DNA from: Actinomyces mediterranea
GTDB taxonomy: Bacteria; Actinomycetota; Actinomycetes; Actinomycetales; Actinomycetaceae
Assembly (NCBI RefSeq): GCF_900155595.1
Contig: NZ_FTPB01000004.1
Span: 310,001-374,000 of the forward strand
Direction: 5' to 3'
DNA: 64,000 nt
Positions 28,649 through 37,927 of the stretch are shown here, piece after piece; positions within the stretch are counted from its first letter, which is position 1, and each line of letters opens with the position of its first letter. A model generated the notes under the pieces. The model had not been told where the DNA came from. It made no database searches and worked only from the letters and a program-made list of their open reading frames with translations. Both the position numbers and the translations under genes were made by a program.

Positions 28649-29995
28649 GTGACCACGACTCCCACTGCCCAGGTCAACACGCCCGAACCCGAAGAGACGG
28701 CCGTCAAGGAGTCGACTCTCGCTGAGGAGTCGACCACGGAGGCGCCAGCCTCTCAGATGATCCCCGCGCACCCCTTCGCCCGCATTGATGAGGCGGGAAC
28801 GGTGTATGTTCGTGACGGAGATGAGGAGCGGATCATCGGCGGATACCCGGAAGGAATCCCCGCGGATCCCTTCGCCCTGTACGAGCGTCGTTTCGCCGAT
28901 CTTGAGGCGACGATCAAGCTCTTCGAGGACCGGCTCGCCCAACTCGCCCCCAAGGACATCGATCAGACGCTCACCACCATCCGCGAAGCCCTCGTCGAGC
29001 CGAGTGCCATTGGCGATCTCGTCGCGCTGCGCGCCCGCGTCGATGCGGTGAGCGTTCGCGCAGAGGAACGCAAGGAACAGGCCCGGCAAGAGCGTCAGGC
29101 CGCCCGGGCCCAGGCGCTCGTCGACCGCACCAGCGTCGTGGAACGCGCTGAGGAGATCGTCGCCCAGCCCGTGGAGCAGACCCACTGGAAGCATTCGGGC
29201 CAAATGTTGCGCGACCTCCTTGACGAGTGGAAGGCACTTCAGCGCAAGGGGCCGCGTCTCGACAAAACGACGGAAGACGAACTGTGGAAGCGCTTTTCCA
29301 CGGCCCGCACCCAATTCGACCGTCATCGCCGCCAGTACTTCTCCGCGCTCGACCAGGCCCAGTCCGAGGCTAAGCGCATCAAAGAGGCTCTCATCGCCGA
29401 GGCCGAGGCGCTGCAGACCTCCACGGAATGGGGGCAGACCTCGGCGGCGTACCGCGAACTCATGAACCGCTGGAAGGTCGCTCCGCGTGCCTCCCGCAAG
29501 GAGGACGATGCCCTGTGGGCGCGCTTCCGCGCCGCCCAACAGGTCTTCTTCGATGCGCGCCGCGCCAAGGACGAGGCCACCGACTCTCAATACCGTGAGA
29601 ATCTCGCCGCCAAGGAGAAGCTCCTCATGGAAGCGGAAGCGATTCTGCCGATCAAGAATCTCGATGCCGCCAAGACGGCGTTGCGCTCCATCCAGGACCG
29701 TTGGGATGAGATCGGGCGGGTTCCCTCTTCCGACCTTCGCCGCATCGACTCGCGCCTGAGCGCCGTAGAGTCCGCGATCCGCGACGCCGAGGAGAAGGAG
29801 TGGCGCAGGACCAACCCTGAGACGCGGGCACGCGCCGAGGGGATGCTCGGCCAGCTCGAGAGCCAGGTCGACGCCCTTGAAGCGGATCTTGCGGCTGCTC
29901 AGGCGGCGGGCGACGCGAAGAAGGCATCGAGCATCGCAGAGGTGCTGGAGACGAAGAAGACCTGGCTCGACCAGATCCGATCCACTATCGAGTGA
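28649..29995 (+). CDS. DUF349 domain-containing protein
   Basis: A 448-residue, highly charged, mostly helical protein. Repeated modules of the DUF349 type are seen (LLDEWKALQRKGPR...LWKRFSTARTQFD near 188-230; LMNRWKVAPRASRKEDDALWARFRAAQQVFF near 270-300). An acidic, Thr/Glu-rich N-terminal tail precedes them and a coiled coil closes the C-terminus. GTG 28649 has AAAGGA upstream. Function is unknown; the regular relA-DUF349-hisS placement is common in actinobacteria. Confidence 0.8.
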   Translation: MTTTPTAQVNTPEPEETAVKESTLAEESTTEAPASQMIPAHPFARIDEAGTVYVRDGDEERIIGGYPEGIPADPFALYERRFADLEATIKLFEDRLAQLAPKDIDQTLTTIREALVEPSAIGDLVALRARVDAVSVRAEERKEQARQERQAARAQALVDRTSVVERAEEIVAQPVEQTHWKHSGQMLRDLLDEWKALQRKGPRLDKTTEDELWKRFSTARTQFDRHRRQYFSALDQAQSEAKRIKEALIAEAEALQTSTEWGQTSAAYRELMNRWKVAPRASRKEDDALWARFRAAQQVFFDARRAKDEATDSQYRENLAAKEKLLMEAEAILPIKNLDAAKTALRSIQDRWDEIGRVPSSDLRRIDSRLSAVESAIRDAEEKEWRRTNPETRARAEGMLGQLESQVDALEADLAAAQAAGDAKKASSIAEVLETKKTWLDQIRSTIE

Positions 29996-29996
29996 T

Positions 29997-30713
29997 ATGC
30001 GGATCCACGTCATCCCTTCGTCGTTCTACGCGGCGAACTGTGTCGTCATCATCGCCCAGGACTCCGAGCGCGCCCTCGTCGTCGACCCCTCGGCCGGGAT
30101 CAATGATCGAATCCGGTCGATCCTCGACGACGAGGGGGCGAACGTGGCCGGTGTCCTTGCGACGCACGGACACCCCGACCACGTGTGGGAGTGCGCCGAA
30201 GTCGCGTCCTGGGCGCTCGATGCTCCGGCGCCGACGTGGATCCCCGGCCCCGACCGCTACCGCATGGACGACCCGGCGGCTCATCTGCCGATCCCCATGC
30301 CCCCCGGACTGCCCGCGTGGCGCAGGCCAGACGACCTTCGGAACTTCCCGACGGGCTCGGTCGAAATCGTCGACGGAGTGTGGCTCAAGATGATCCCCGC
30401 TCCCGGCCACACCGAGGGCTCCGCAGTGTTCATCGGACACTGCGACATCAACGTCATCTCCGGCACCGAGGTCCTCGTGCACTCGAAGATCCCCGTCCCG
30501 TGGGCTCTGAGCGCGGATGTCCTCTTCGCGGGCTCCGTTGGGCGCACCGATCTGCCCGGCGGCGATGAGGTGCAGATGCGTCACTCCCTGCGCACCCTGT
30601 CCCACGCCCTCGACCCCGCCACGCTGCTCATCCCCGGCCACGGTCCGCTGACGACTCTCACCCAGGAGATCGAGACGAATCCCTATCTCACACGCGCACG
30701 CGCCCTGGGCTGA
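29997..30713 (+). CDS. MBL-fold metallohydrolase (glyoxalase II-like)
   Basis: A 238-residue metallo-beta-lactamase-fold hydrolase. The zinc ligands THGHPDH lie near residues 55-61, GHTEGS near 138 and GHGPLTT near the C-terminus. M. tuberculosis has a glyoxalase II-like gene (Rv2581c) next to hisS, so the context agrees, but the substrate is unproven. ATG 29997 starts 1 nt after the previous stop, with no clear ribosome site. Confidence 0.85.
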   Translation: MRIHVIPSSFYAANCVVIIAQDSERALVVDPSAGINDRIRSILDDEGANVAGVLATHGHPDHVWECAEVASWALDAPAPTWIPGPDRYRMDDPAAHLPIPMPPGLPAWRRPDDLRNFPTGSVEIVDGVWLKMIPAPGHTEGSAVFIGHCDINVISGTEVLVHSKIPVPWALSADVLFAGSVGRTDLPGGDEVQMRHSLRTLSHALDPATLLIPGHGPLTTLTQEIETNPYLTRARALG

Positions 30714-30781
30714 GGCCCCAAGCAGGGGCATTGGAGCGAGCCGGAGTCGAATGAGGCCACCGGGCGTGGAACAATAGGCCC

Positions 30782-32131
30782 ATGCCACGCACTTCTCTTT
30801 CCGGATTCCCCGAATGGCTCCCCGACGGTCGCATCATCGAGCAGGCCGTCCTCGATCATCTGCGTCGAGTATTCGAGCTCCACGGGTTCTGCGGAATCGA
30901 AACGCGGGCCGTGGAGACCCTCGAACAGCTCGAAGCGAAGGGGGAGACCTCCAAAGAGGTGTACGTCCTCGACCGCCTCCAAGCGATGAGGGATGCGCAG
31001 GCGGGGCGCCGCACCGGAAAAGAGCGCGCAATGGGCCTGCATTTCGATCTCACCGTCCCCTTCGCGCGCTATGTCGTCGAGAACTCCAATGACCTCGACT
31101 TCCCGTTCAAGCGCTACCAGATGCAGAAGGTGTGGCGAGGGGAGCGTCCGCAAGAGGGGCGATTCCGCGAGTTCTGCCAGGCTGATATCGACGTCGTCGG
31201 CAATGGAGAACTGCCTTTCCACTACGAGGTTGACCTCCCCCTCATCATGGCGGAGGCACTCAACACCCTGCCGATCCCGCCCGTCCGTATCCTCGTCAAC
31301 AACCGCAAAGTCGTCCAAGGGGTGTGTGAGTCCCTCGGCGTTCACGACGTGGAGGCGGCGTTGCGCGGCCTCGACAAGCTCGACAAGATCGGCCCCGACG
31401 GTGTCGTCGACGAACTGGCCGCCTCCGGGATCATGGGGGAGCAGATCGCCACGCTGCTCGACATGGCGCAGATCCGTTCCAGTGACCCTGCCGTCATCCG
31501 AAGCGGTATCGCTTCCCTCGGCGTCAGTGGCGACCTGCTCGACTCGGGTGTCGATGAGCTGTGCGCGCTCATCGAGATCGCGAATCGGCGGATGCCCGGC
31601 GCTGTTATCGCCGACCTCAAGATTGCCCGCGGACTCGACTACTACACGGGCTCCGTCTACGAGTCCGTCATCGAGGGGCACGAGGATCTCGGCTCGATCT
31701 GCTCGGGCGGCAGATATGACTCTCTCGCGAAGGACGGCAAGCGCACCTATCCGGGAGTCGGCCTGTCCATCGGGGTGTCCCGCCTCGTGTCCCGCATGAT
31801 TTCCGCCCCCATGGTGCGCGCCACCCGCAAGGTCCCCACTGCCGTCCTCGTCGCCGTCGTCGACGAAGCCGAGCGTGAACGCTCCGAACAGATCGCTTCT
31901 GAGCTGCGCTCGCGCGGCATTTGCACCGATGTCGCACCCAGCGCCGCGAAATTCGGCAAGCAGATCAAATACGCGGATAAGCGCGGCATTCCCTTCGTCT
32001 GGTTCCCCGGAACGGGCGAAGAAACGGACACCGTCAAGGACATCCGATCCGGAGAACAGGTCGAGGCCGATGCGTCCGCGTGGGAGCCCCCCGCCGATGA
32101 TCGCGCGCCCCGAGTCGAAGCGGTGAGCTGA
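30782..32131 (+). CDS. hisS: histidyl-tRNA synthetase
   Basis: A 449-residue class II synthetase. LHFDLTVPFARYV (motif 1/2 region), the histidine-specific ARGLDYYTGSVYE, SGGRYD and GVGLSIGVSRL (motif 3) are present, with an anticodon domain at the C-terminus. The ATG lies 6 nt after an AACAAT that may act as a weak -10 box. The two dynamin-like GTPase genes follow with 1-nt spacing. Confidence 0.95.
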   Translation: MPRTSLSGFPEWLPDGRIIEQAVLDHLRRVFELHGFCGIETRAVETLEQLEAKGETSKEVYVLDRLQAMRDAQAGRRTGKERAMGLHFDLTVPFARYVVENSNDLDFPFKRYQMQKVWRGERPQEGRFREFCQADIDVVGNGELPFHYEVDLPLIMAEALNTLPIPPVRILVNNRKVVQGVCESLGVHDVEAALRGLDKLDKIGPDGVVDELAASGIMGEQIATLLDMAQIRSSDPAVIRSGIASLGVSGDLLDSGVDELCALIEIANRRMPGAVIADLKIARGLDYYTGSVYESVIEGHEDLGSICSGGRYDSLAKDGKRTYPGVGLSIGVSRLVSRMISAPMVRATRKVPTAVLVAVVDEAERERSEQIASELRSRGICTDVAPSAAKFGKQIKYADKRGIPFVWFPGTGEETDTVKDIRSGEQVEADASAWEPPADDRAPRVEAVS

Positions 32132-32132
32132 T

Positions 32133-33803
32133 ATGGGTCGCGGGGGATTGGACGAACTGCGCCGCACGGTCGGCGACGCCTCCTTCACCCTGCCCACCTC
32201 CTCGGCGTCGCGCGCGCTCGCGCAGCGCGACCGGATCCTTCGCCGTCTCGACGACTTCATCCGCCCCCGGGTCGACTCCATTGATGCGCCCCTCGTGGGC
32301 GTGGTGGGCGGCTCGACCGGTTCGGGAAAATCGACGATCATCAATTCCCTCGTCGGCTCCACCGTGTCCGCCTCGTCTGCGGTGCGCCCCACGACCCGGC
32401 GTCCGCTGCTCGTCCACCACCCAGACGAGGGCGAATGGTTCTCCTCCGACCGCATCATGCCCCGTCTGACGCGGATCGACGCCGCATCCGGCATCGTCGA
32501 GTCGAGCACCCAGATCGCGCTGTTGGCCTGCGAGCGGCTTCCCCGCGGCCTCGCCCTCGTCGATTCGCCCGATATCGATTCGGTGTCGGATGCGAACCGC
32601 CTGATGTCGCGCGAACTGCTCGATGCGGCGGACCTGTGGGTCTTCGTGACGACCGCCGCCCGATACGCCGACGCCGTCGCCTGGGATCTGCTCGAACAGG
32701 CCGCAGAATCGGGGATCACCGTCGCAGTGGTCCTCAATAGGATCCCCCCAGGGGCTACTCCGACCGTTGAGGGGGATTTGAGGAGACTCCTCAATGACAG
32801 GGGATTGCAATCGGCGCAGGTGTTCAGCGTCGACGAGCAGGAACTGTCGGAGGGCCTCCTGCCGCCCGCCGCACTCGCCGGGCTCACCGGCTGGTACGAG
32901 GCCATTGTCGCCGACGCGAACAGCCGACACGAGGTCGCTCGCAGGGCCCTGACGGGGGCCATCGCGGATGTCGCCGCGAGCGCCCTCGACTGCGCAGACG
33001 CCCTCGACGAGGCGGGAGCCGCCCGCATGTGGGCGCTCGACGCAGCCCGCGCACAGATCGACCACTCCGTGCAGCGTTTCGAGGAGGCCACCGGAGACGG
33101 ATCACTGCTGCGCGGCGAGGTCCTCGCCCGTTGGCAGGAGGTCGTCGGCGCCGCGGACTTCACGCGGAGCCTATCGCGCGGATTCGCTTCGCTGAGGGAC
33201 AGGTTCTCCGCGTGGATCCGGGGCAGGCCCGCGCCGATCGCCCCCGTGGAGGATGCGATCGAAGCGGGCGTGGCGACTCTTATCCACGTTGAACTTGTGT
33301 CTGTGCGGCGCGGTGTGGAGGAGCAGTGGGCGACGGCGGTCCCAACGCGCGACCTCATCGGCGGCGTTGAACGCCTCAGCGAGGAGGAGGCGCGAACAAC
33401 GAGCCTCATCCTGACCCGCGAGTGGCAGCGCGCCCTCCTCGAATTGGTGAGGACGCAGGGCTCGTCGCGCCGCTCAATGGCGAGGATTGCCGCGATCGGC
33501 GTGAATGTCATTGCGGTTGCGCTCATCATCGTCCTCTTCGCGTCCACCGGAGGGCTCACCGGCGGCGAAGTCGGCGTCGCCGGAGCGTCCGCCGTCGTCG
33601 CTCAGAAACTCTTGGAGACTATCTTCGGAGACCAAGCGGTGAGGACCATGACCAAGGCGGCGCACGACGATCTCATCCATCGTCTCGTCCATGCCGAGGA
33701 GGAGGCGCTGGAGCCGCTGCGCCATGCGCTGCCCGAGGCCCCCTCCTCCGATGCTCTGCGCGTCGCCGTCGAGGAGGTGAGGAGTCAATGGCTCAACCGA
33801 TGA
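32133..33803 (+). CDS. dynamin-like membrane GTPase (first of tandem pair)
   Basis: A 556-residue GTPase. The P-loop GGSTGSGKST lies at 59-68, the switch I RPTT at 85-88, and the G3 element is DSPD (144-147) instead of the canonical DxxG. The G4 region LNRIPP (201-206) lacks the usual Asp. A long helical middle region follows, with two hydrophobic segments near 455-495 that could insert into the membrane. Its layout and tandem arrangement recall the DynA/DynB pair of Streptomyces, which stabilises FtsZ at sporulation septa. It starts 1 nt after hisS and overlaps the second GTPase. The specific role here is inferred. Confidence 0.7.
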   Translation: MGRGGLDELRRTVGDASFTLPTSSASRALAQRDRILRRLDDFIRPRVDSIDAPLVGVVGGSTGSGKSTIINSLVGSTVSASSAVRPTTRRPLLVHHPDEGEWFSSDRIMPRLTRIDAASGIVESSTQIALLACERLPRGLALVDSPDIDSVSDANRLMSRELLDAADLWVFVTTAARYADAVAWDLLEQAAESGITVAVVLNRIPPGATPTVEGDLRRLLNDRGLQSAQVFSVDEQELSEGLLPPAALAGLTGWYEAIVADANSRHEVARRALTGAIADVAASALDCADALDEAGAARMWALDAARAQIDHSVQRFEEATGDGSLLRGEVLARWQEVVGAADFTRSLSRGFASLRDRFSAWIRGRPAPIAPVEDAIEAGVATLIHVELVSVRRGVEEQWATAVPTRDLIGGVERLSEEEARTTSLILTREWQRALLELVRTQGSSRRSMARIAAIGVNVIAVALIIVLFASTGGLTGGEVGVAGASAVVAQKLLETIFGDQAVRTMTKAAHDDLIHRLVHAEEEALEPLRHALPEAPSSDALRVAVEEVRSQWLNR

Positions 33804-35383
33804 GCGTGACACACAGGGTCGACGCCATCGCCGAGGCGATGGACCTGCTCGGCGATGAGGCACCGGAAGAACTCAGCGACGATGTCGCCCGTTGCCTGGC
33901 CATCGCCTCCGAGAGGAACATCATCGACCCGGACGCCGTCCTCGTCGCGCTTGTGGGGGCTACAGGGTCGGGCAAATCCTCACTTTTCAACGCCCTCATC
34001 GGCGAGGACGCCGCTGCGGTGTCCGTCGTCCGGCCGACGACATCGGCCCCCATGGCGGCGACGTCGGCCTCCCACGATGCTTCGGCATTGCTCGAATGGC
34101 TCAGCATTACCGAGTGTGTCCGCATTGGCGATGATCGTTTCCTCTCCGACGGGGTCGTCCTCATCGACGTCCCCGATATCGACTCCTATGCGCACGACAA
34201 TCATGAGGAGGCGCGCCGCCTCACTGAGCGCGTCGACCTCGTCATCTGGGTCGTCGACCCGCAGAAGTACGCCGACGACGTCATCCACTCGCAGTGGATC
34301 CGCTCCTCGGGCAACGCCCGCGGCGCCAGCGTCGTCGTCCTCAACCAGACGGACCTGCTCGACGACGCCGCCCGCGAATCGGTGACCAGGCATCTCGGTC
34401 AGCTCGTGCGAGACGACGGGCTCGCCGAGGCGCCGATCGTCATGGCGTCGACCGTCACCGGTGAGGGCATCGCCTCCTTGGCGGACCTCGTGTCGGTGGT
34501 CTCCCGGCAGGTCAAGGCGCAATACCTTCGCATCCACGCCGCCCTCGACAGCGCCTGCCACTCGATCCGCAGCTCCATCGGCCTCGACTCACATCTGCCG
34601 TCCTTCCAATCGGAGGGGCTGACGGGGGCTTTGACTGCGGCAGTGTCGGATGCAGCGGGCATCGATGCAATCGGGGCCGACGTCGCCGCATCGTATCGCC
34701 ACCGGTGCCACCGGGCAACGGGGTGGAAGCCAGTCGCATGGGCCTCCACATTGAGGGCGGATCCCCTGTCCATACGGCATCTGGGACGTGGGGCGACACG
34801 TGATGGCGCCTCCGTGCCCACACATTCCGCCCTTGACGCTGCGGGCAGAGCGCGGGTGATGACGGCGATGCGCCGCGTATCGGATGAGATCTGCCGGGGC
34901 AGGCCCGCCCCATGGTCGCGCTCGTTGAATGCGCTCGCCTCTCAGTCGGCGGCGCTCCTTCCCGACGCCGTCGACCATCTCATTGCGAGGGCGCCGATCA
35001 CCGTGGAAAAGGAACCCGGGTGGTGGCGGTGGGCGTCGCACGCGCAGTGGATCGCCTGGCTCGTTACAGCCGCGAGCGCCCTGTGGCTCACTGCAGTGTG
35101 GGCGTTGAAGGAGTTCCTCCTCATCGTGGTCGATCTTCCCCTGTGGCGCGGCATTCCCATCCCGTCGTTTCTGCTCCTGGGAGGCGTCCTCGCGACGGTA
35201 CTCATCGCCGGGACGAGCGCCCTCGCCTCCAGGGCGGGTGCGCGGCGCGCCAAGAGGCGCGCTTTGAATGCGATCAGAAAGAGGCTCGCTGAGGAGATCC
35301 ACCACGAGGCGACGGAGCCGTTGGAGGCGGAGGACGATCGTCAGCGCCGGATCGTCGCCGCGCTGGAGCGGGCGTCCCGCTGA
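33788..35383 (+). CDS. dynamin-like membrane GTPase (second of tandem pair, YfjP-type)
   Basis: A 531-residue GTPase. It has P-loop GATGSGKSS (57-65), RPTT (82-85), DVPD (127-130) and a good G4 NQTD (186-189). It shares a (K/R)YAD motif just after G3 with the first GTPase. Two hydrophobic spans lie at about residues 420-480, followed by a basic and then acidic C-terminal helix. ATG 33788 overlaps the first GTPase gene by 16 bp; ATG 33800 gives an ATGA overlap and is the alternative. Coupled translation suggests the two act as a heteromeric membrane-remodelling complex. Confidence 0.7.
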   Translation: MAQPMSVTHRVDAIAEAMDLLGDEAPEELSDDVARCLAIASERNIIDPDAVLVALVGATGSGKSSLFNALIGEDAAAVSVVRPTTSAPMAATSASHDASALLEWLSITECVRIGDDRFLSDGVVLIDVPDIDSYAHDNHEEARRLTERVDLVIWVVDPQKYADDVIHSQWIRSSGNARGASVVVLNQTDLLDDAARESVTRHLGQLVRDDGLAEAPIVMASTVTGEGIASLADLVSVVSRQVKAQYLRIHAALDSACHSIRSSIGLDSHLPSFQSEGLTGALTAAVSDAAGIDAIGADVAASYRHRCHRATGWKPVAWASTLRADPLSIRHLGRGATRDGASVPTHSALDAAGRARVMTAMRRVSDEICRGRPAPWSRSLNALASQSAALLPDAVDHLIARAPITVEKEPGWWRWASHAQWIAWLVTAASALWLTAVWALKEFLLIVVDLPLWRGIPIPSFLLLGGVLATVLIAGTSALASRAGARRAKRRALNAIRKRLAEEIHHEATEPLEAEDDRQRRIVAALERASR

Positions 35384-35403
35384 GGGACGGCACCCTCGTC
35401 CGG

Positions 35404-35436
35404 GGCGCCCGGGTGAGGGATTTCACCGGGGGCGCC
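35404..35436 (+). terminator. hairpin after the GTPase pair
   Basis: A 7-bp outer stem (GGCGCCC with GGGCGCC) and a 5-bp inner stem (GGTGA with TCACC) enclose a short loop. No T-tract follows, so termination is likely but not certain. Confidence 0.45.
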
Positions 35437-35614
35437 GCGTTCGAACGGATCGGATGCTTGTAGGCTTATTGGGCGATGAGGCGCGCCTTCCGATTGTGAT
35501 GGGCACCGGTAGCGGTGAGTGTTGTGGAAAGTGGAGCCGCGCCGAAGGCCCCCGAGCGGCCCGGCCAGGTGACCACCAGGCTTCGAGATGATCCTCTGCC
35601 CGATAAGGATGATT

Positions 35615-37807
35615 GTGCCCGACAACCCGGACTTCATGCCCGACAATTTTGATGACTCTTTCCCCGTGGACGCTCAGATCCACGACGATCCTGTGAACGC
35701 CGACTCGGATCCGGCGGTCGAGGACGCCACCGCAGTCGATGCCCCCGATGTGTTCGAGGATGACGACTCTAAAATCGATAACGCAGACGCCGACGACATC
35801 GATTCGCAGGACGACGCAGACGAGGACGACTCCGTGACCTTCGAGGACCTCGGACTCCCCGAGGAGATCCTCCAGGCCGTCACCCTCATGGGGTTCGTCA
35901 CCCCCACTCCGATCCAGGCCGAGGCCATCCCGGCTCTGCTCGAGCTGCGCGACGTCGTCGGCATCGCGCAGACGGGCACCGGCAAGACAGCAGCATTCGG
36001 CTTGCCGATGCTGTCGATCGTGGATGCCGATGAGAAGGAGGTGCAGGCCCTCGTCCTCGCTCCGACGCGCGAACTCGCCATGCAATCCGCTCAGGCGATC
36101 GAGGACTTCGCCTCGAGGACCCGGGGCCTCGACGTCGTCCCGGTGTACGGCGGCTCGCCCTACGGGCCCCAGATCTCCGCACTCAAGCGGGGAGCACAGG
36201 TCGTCGTCGGCACTCCGGGACGCATCATCGACCTCATCGACAGGGGGGCGCTGGATCTGTCCCAGGTGCGCATGCTCGTCCTCGACGAGGCGGATGAGAT
36301 GCTGCGCATGGGATTCGCCGAAGCGGTGGAGACCATCACCGAGTCGGTCCCTGACGAGCGCCTTACCGCGCTCTTTTCCGCGACCATGCCCGCTCCCATT
36401 GAGCGCATCGCGAACACCCATTTGACGAACCCTGTGAAGATCGCCGTCTCCGAGGAGTCTTCGACGGTCGACACGATTCACCAGACCTACGCTGTCGTCC
36501 CCTATAAGCATAAGATCGGCGCACTCTCCCGAGTCCTCGCGACCCGCGCGCAGCACATCGCGCAGGGCCAGGAGGATGCAGATGCCGCGATCGTCTTCGT
36601 GAGGACCCGAGCCGACGTCGAAGAGATCTCCTTGGAAATGTCTGCGCGCGGTTTCCGCGCCGCCGGCATCTCCGGAGACGTCGCCCAGTCCGAGCGCGAG
36701 CGAATGGTGGAGCGGATGCGCACCGGCACGCTCGACGTCCTCGTCGCCACCGATGTCGCCGCTCGCGGCCTCGACGTCGAGAGGATCTCACTGGTCGTCA
36801 ACTTCGACGTTCCCAGGGAGCCCGAAGCCTATGTCCATCGCATCGGACGTACCGGCCGAGCGGGACGCGAGGGCCGCTCCCTCACCTTCTTCACTCCGCG
36901 CGAGCAGGGGCGCCTGCGTCGCATTGAGCGGCTCACCGGCACGCCGATGGAAGAGATCCAGATCCCCTCTCCCGCAGCCGTCTCCGAGTTCCGGGCGTGC
37001 CGTATTCTCGAGGGATTGGGAGAAAGGATCGAACGGGGCAGACTCGACTTGTACAAGGGCCTCCTCGAGGAGGCGCAGAACAAGGGTACAGTCGACATCG
37101 TCGACATTGCGGCTGCTCTCATGGCGAATGCCGTCGGCGATGAGGGGCCCTCACCCCGCGTCGAGAAGAATCGTCGCGGTTCGGGCAAGATCCGCCGCGA
37201 GGAGGAGGTCGACGAGGCCGGCGAGTTCGTGAGCGCCTCCTTCGAGGGCGGACGCGACAAGGACCGACCGCTCAAGGGTGGTAGGGACGGCTCGCGGCGC
37301 CGCGGAAGCGGGCGCCCCATGGGGGCCGGGACCCGCTACCGCATCGAGGTCGGCAAGAAGGACCGTGTCAGGCCCGGTTCCATCGTTGGCGCCATTGCGG
37401 GCGAAGGCGGGATCAATGGCCGCGATATCGGCAATATCGAGATCTACCCGACCTTCTCGCTCGTCGACATCACGGCGGATCTGTCGGATGCGCAGCTGTC
37501 GAAGATCGCCAAGGGGTACGTGTCGGGGCGGGCCATGCGGATCAGGGTCGATGAGGGGCCCGGCAAGGGCCGCAGCGATGGCTTCGATCGGGCTGAGCGC
37601 TTCGACCGTTCCGACAGGCCCTCGAGTGATCGGCAGGAGCGCGAGTACGCGTGGCGATACGAGGACCGGGACCGTTTCGATCGGGATGACCGCCGAGAGC
37701 GCGGCTTCAAGGGGCGCGATTCGCGCAGCCTGAGAGGTCAGCGCTTCGAACGCGATGATCGCGGTCAGCGCGGGGGCCGTTCCTTCGGGAAGCACCACTA
37801 CCGCTGA
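35615..37807 (+). CDS. deaD: DEAD-box RNA helicase (DeaD/CsdA-like)
   Basis: About 730 residues. A very acidic N-terminal tail (about 70 residues) precedes the Q motif (FEDLGLPEEILQAV). The core has AQTGTGKT, PTRELA, TPGR, DEAD, SAT and HRIGRTGRAGREG. A DbpA/CsdA-type RNA-binding domain (YRIEVGKKDRVRPGSIVGAI) lies near 575-650. An Arg/Asp/Gly-rich tail ends the protein. GTG 35615 has AAGGA 5 nt upstream; ATG 35588 and 35609 are alternatives. It probably remodels structured mRNA or ribosome precursors, especially in the cold. Confidence 0.92.
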   Translation: MPDNPDFMPDNFDDSFPVDAQIHDDPVNADSDPAVEDATAVDAPDVFEDDDSKIDNADADDIDSQDDADEDDSVTFEDLGLPEEILQAVTLMGFVTPTPIQAEAIPALLELRDVVGIAQTGTGKTAAFGLPMLSIVDADEKEVQALVLAPTRELAMQSAQAIEDFASRTRGLDVVPVYGGSPYGPQISALKRGAQVVVGTPGRIIDLIDRGALDLSQVRMLVLDEADEMLRMGFAEAVETITESVPDERLTALFSATMPAPIERIANTHLTNPVKIAVSEESSTVDTIHQTYAVVPYKHKIGALSRVLATRAQHIAQGQEDADAAIVFVRTRADVEEISLEMSARGFRAAGISGDVAQSERERMVERMRTGTLDVLVATDVAARGLDVERISLVVNFDVPREPEAYVHRIGRTGRAGREGRSLTFFTPREQGRLRRIERLTGTPMEEIQIPSPAAVSEFRACRILEGLGERIERGRLDLYKGLLEEAQNKGTVDIVDIAAALMANAVGDEGPSPRVEKNRRGSGKIRREEEVDEAGEFVSASFEGGRDKDRPLKGGRDGSRRRGSGRPMGAGTRYRIEVGKKDRVRPGSIVGAIAGEGGINGRDIGNIEIYPTFSLVDITADLSDAQLSKIAKGYVSGRAMRIRVDEGPGKGRSDGFDRAERFDRSDRPSSDRQEREYAWRYEDRDRFDRDDRRERGFKGRDSRSLRGQRFERDDRGQRGGRSFGKHHYR

Positions 37808-37816
37808 ACGATGAGG

Positions 37817-37849
37817 GCGCGGCCGCCGGGGAGTCCCCGGCGGCCGCGC
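37817..37849. terminator. bidirectional terminator hairpin
   Basis: A perfect 16-bp GC stem (GCGCGGCCGCCGGGGA and its complement) with a minimal loop, between the convergent helicase and MFS genes. Confidence 0.75.
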
Positions 37850-37927
37850 TTCGTCGTCAGTGCGGGTCTCGCAAGGCCGATCCTCATGGCGGCGACGAGG
37901 GGTGTCGAATCCTCGATTCCGTTTTCA

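Noticed and set aside
28526-30013. Antisense frame opposite the DUF349 gene
   Set aside because: The plus-strand protein has DUF349 repeats and a ribosome site; the antisense product is featureless.
30683-33559. 958-codon antisense frame across hisS and the first GTPase
   Set aside because: Crosses two real genes; Ser/Arg-rich translation with no domain signature.
32133-35383. GTPase pair as an antiphage operon
   Set aside because: The neighbours are core housekeeping genes and no nuclease or sensor partner is present; a defence role is not supported, though not excluded.
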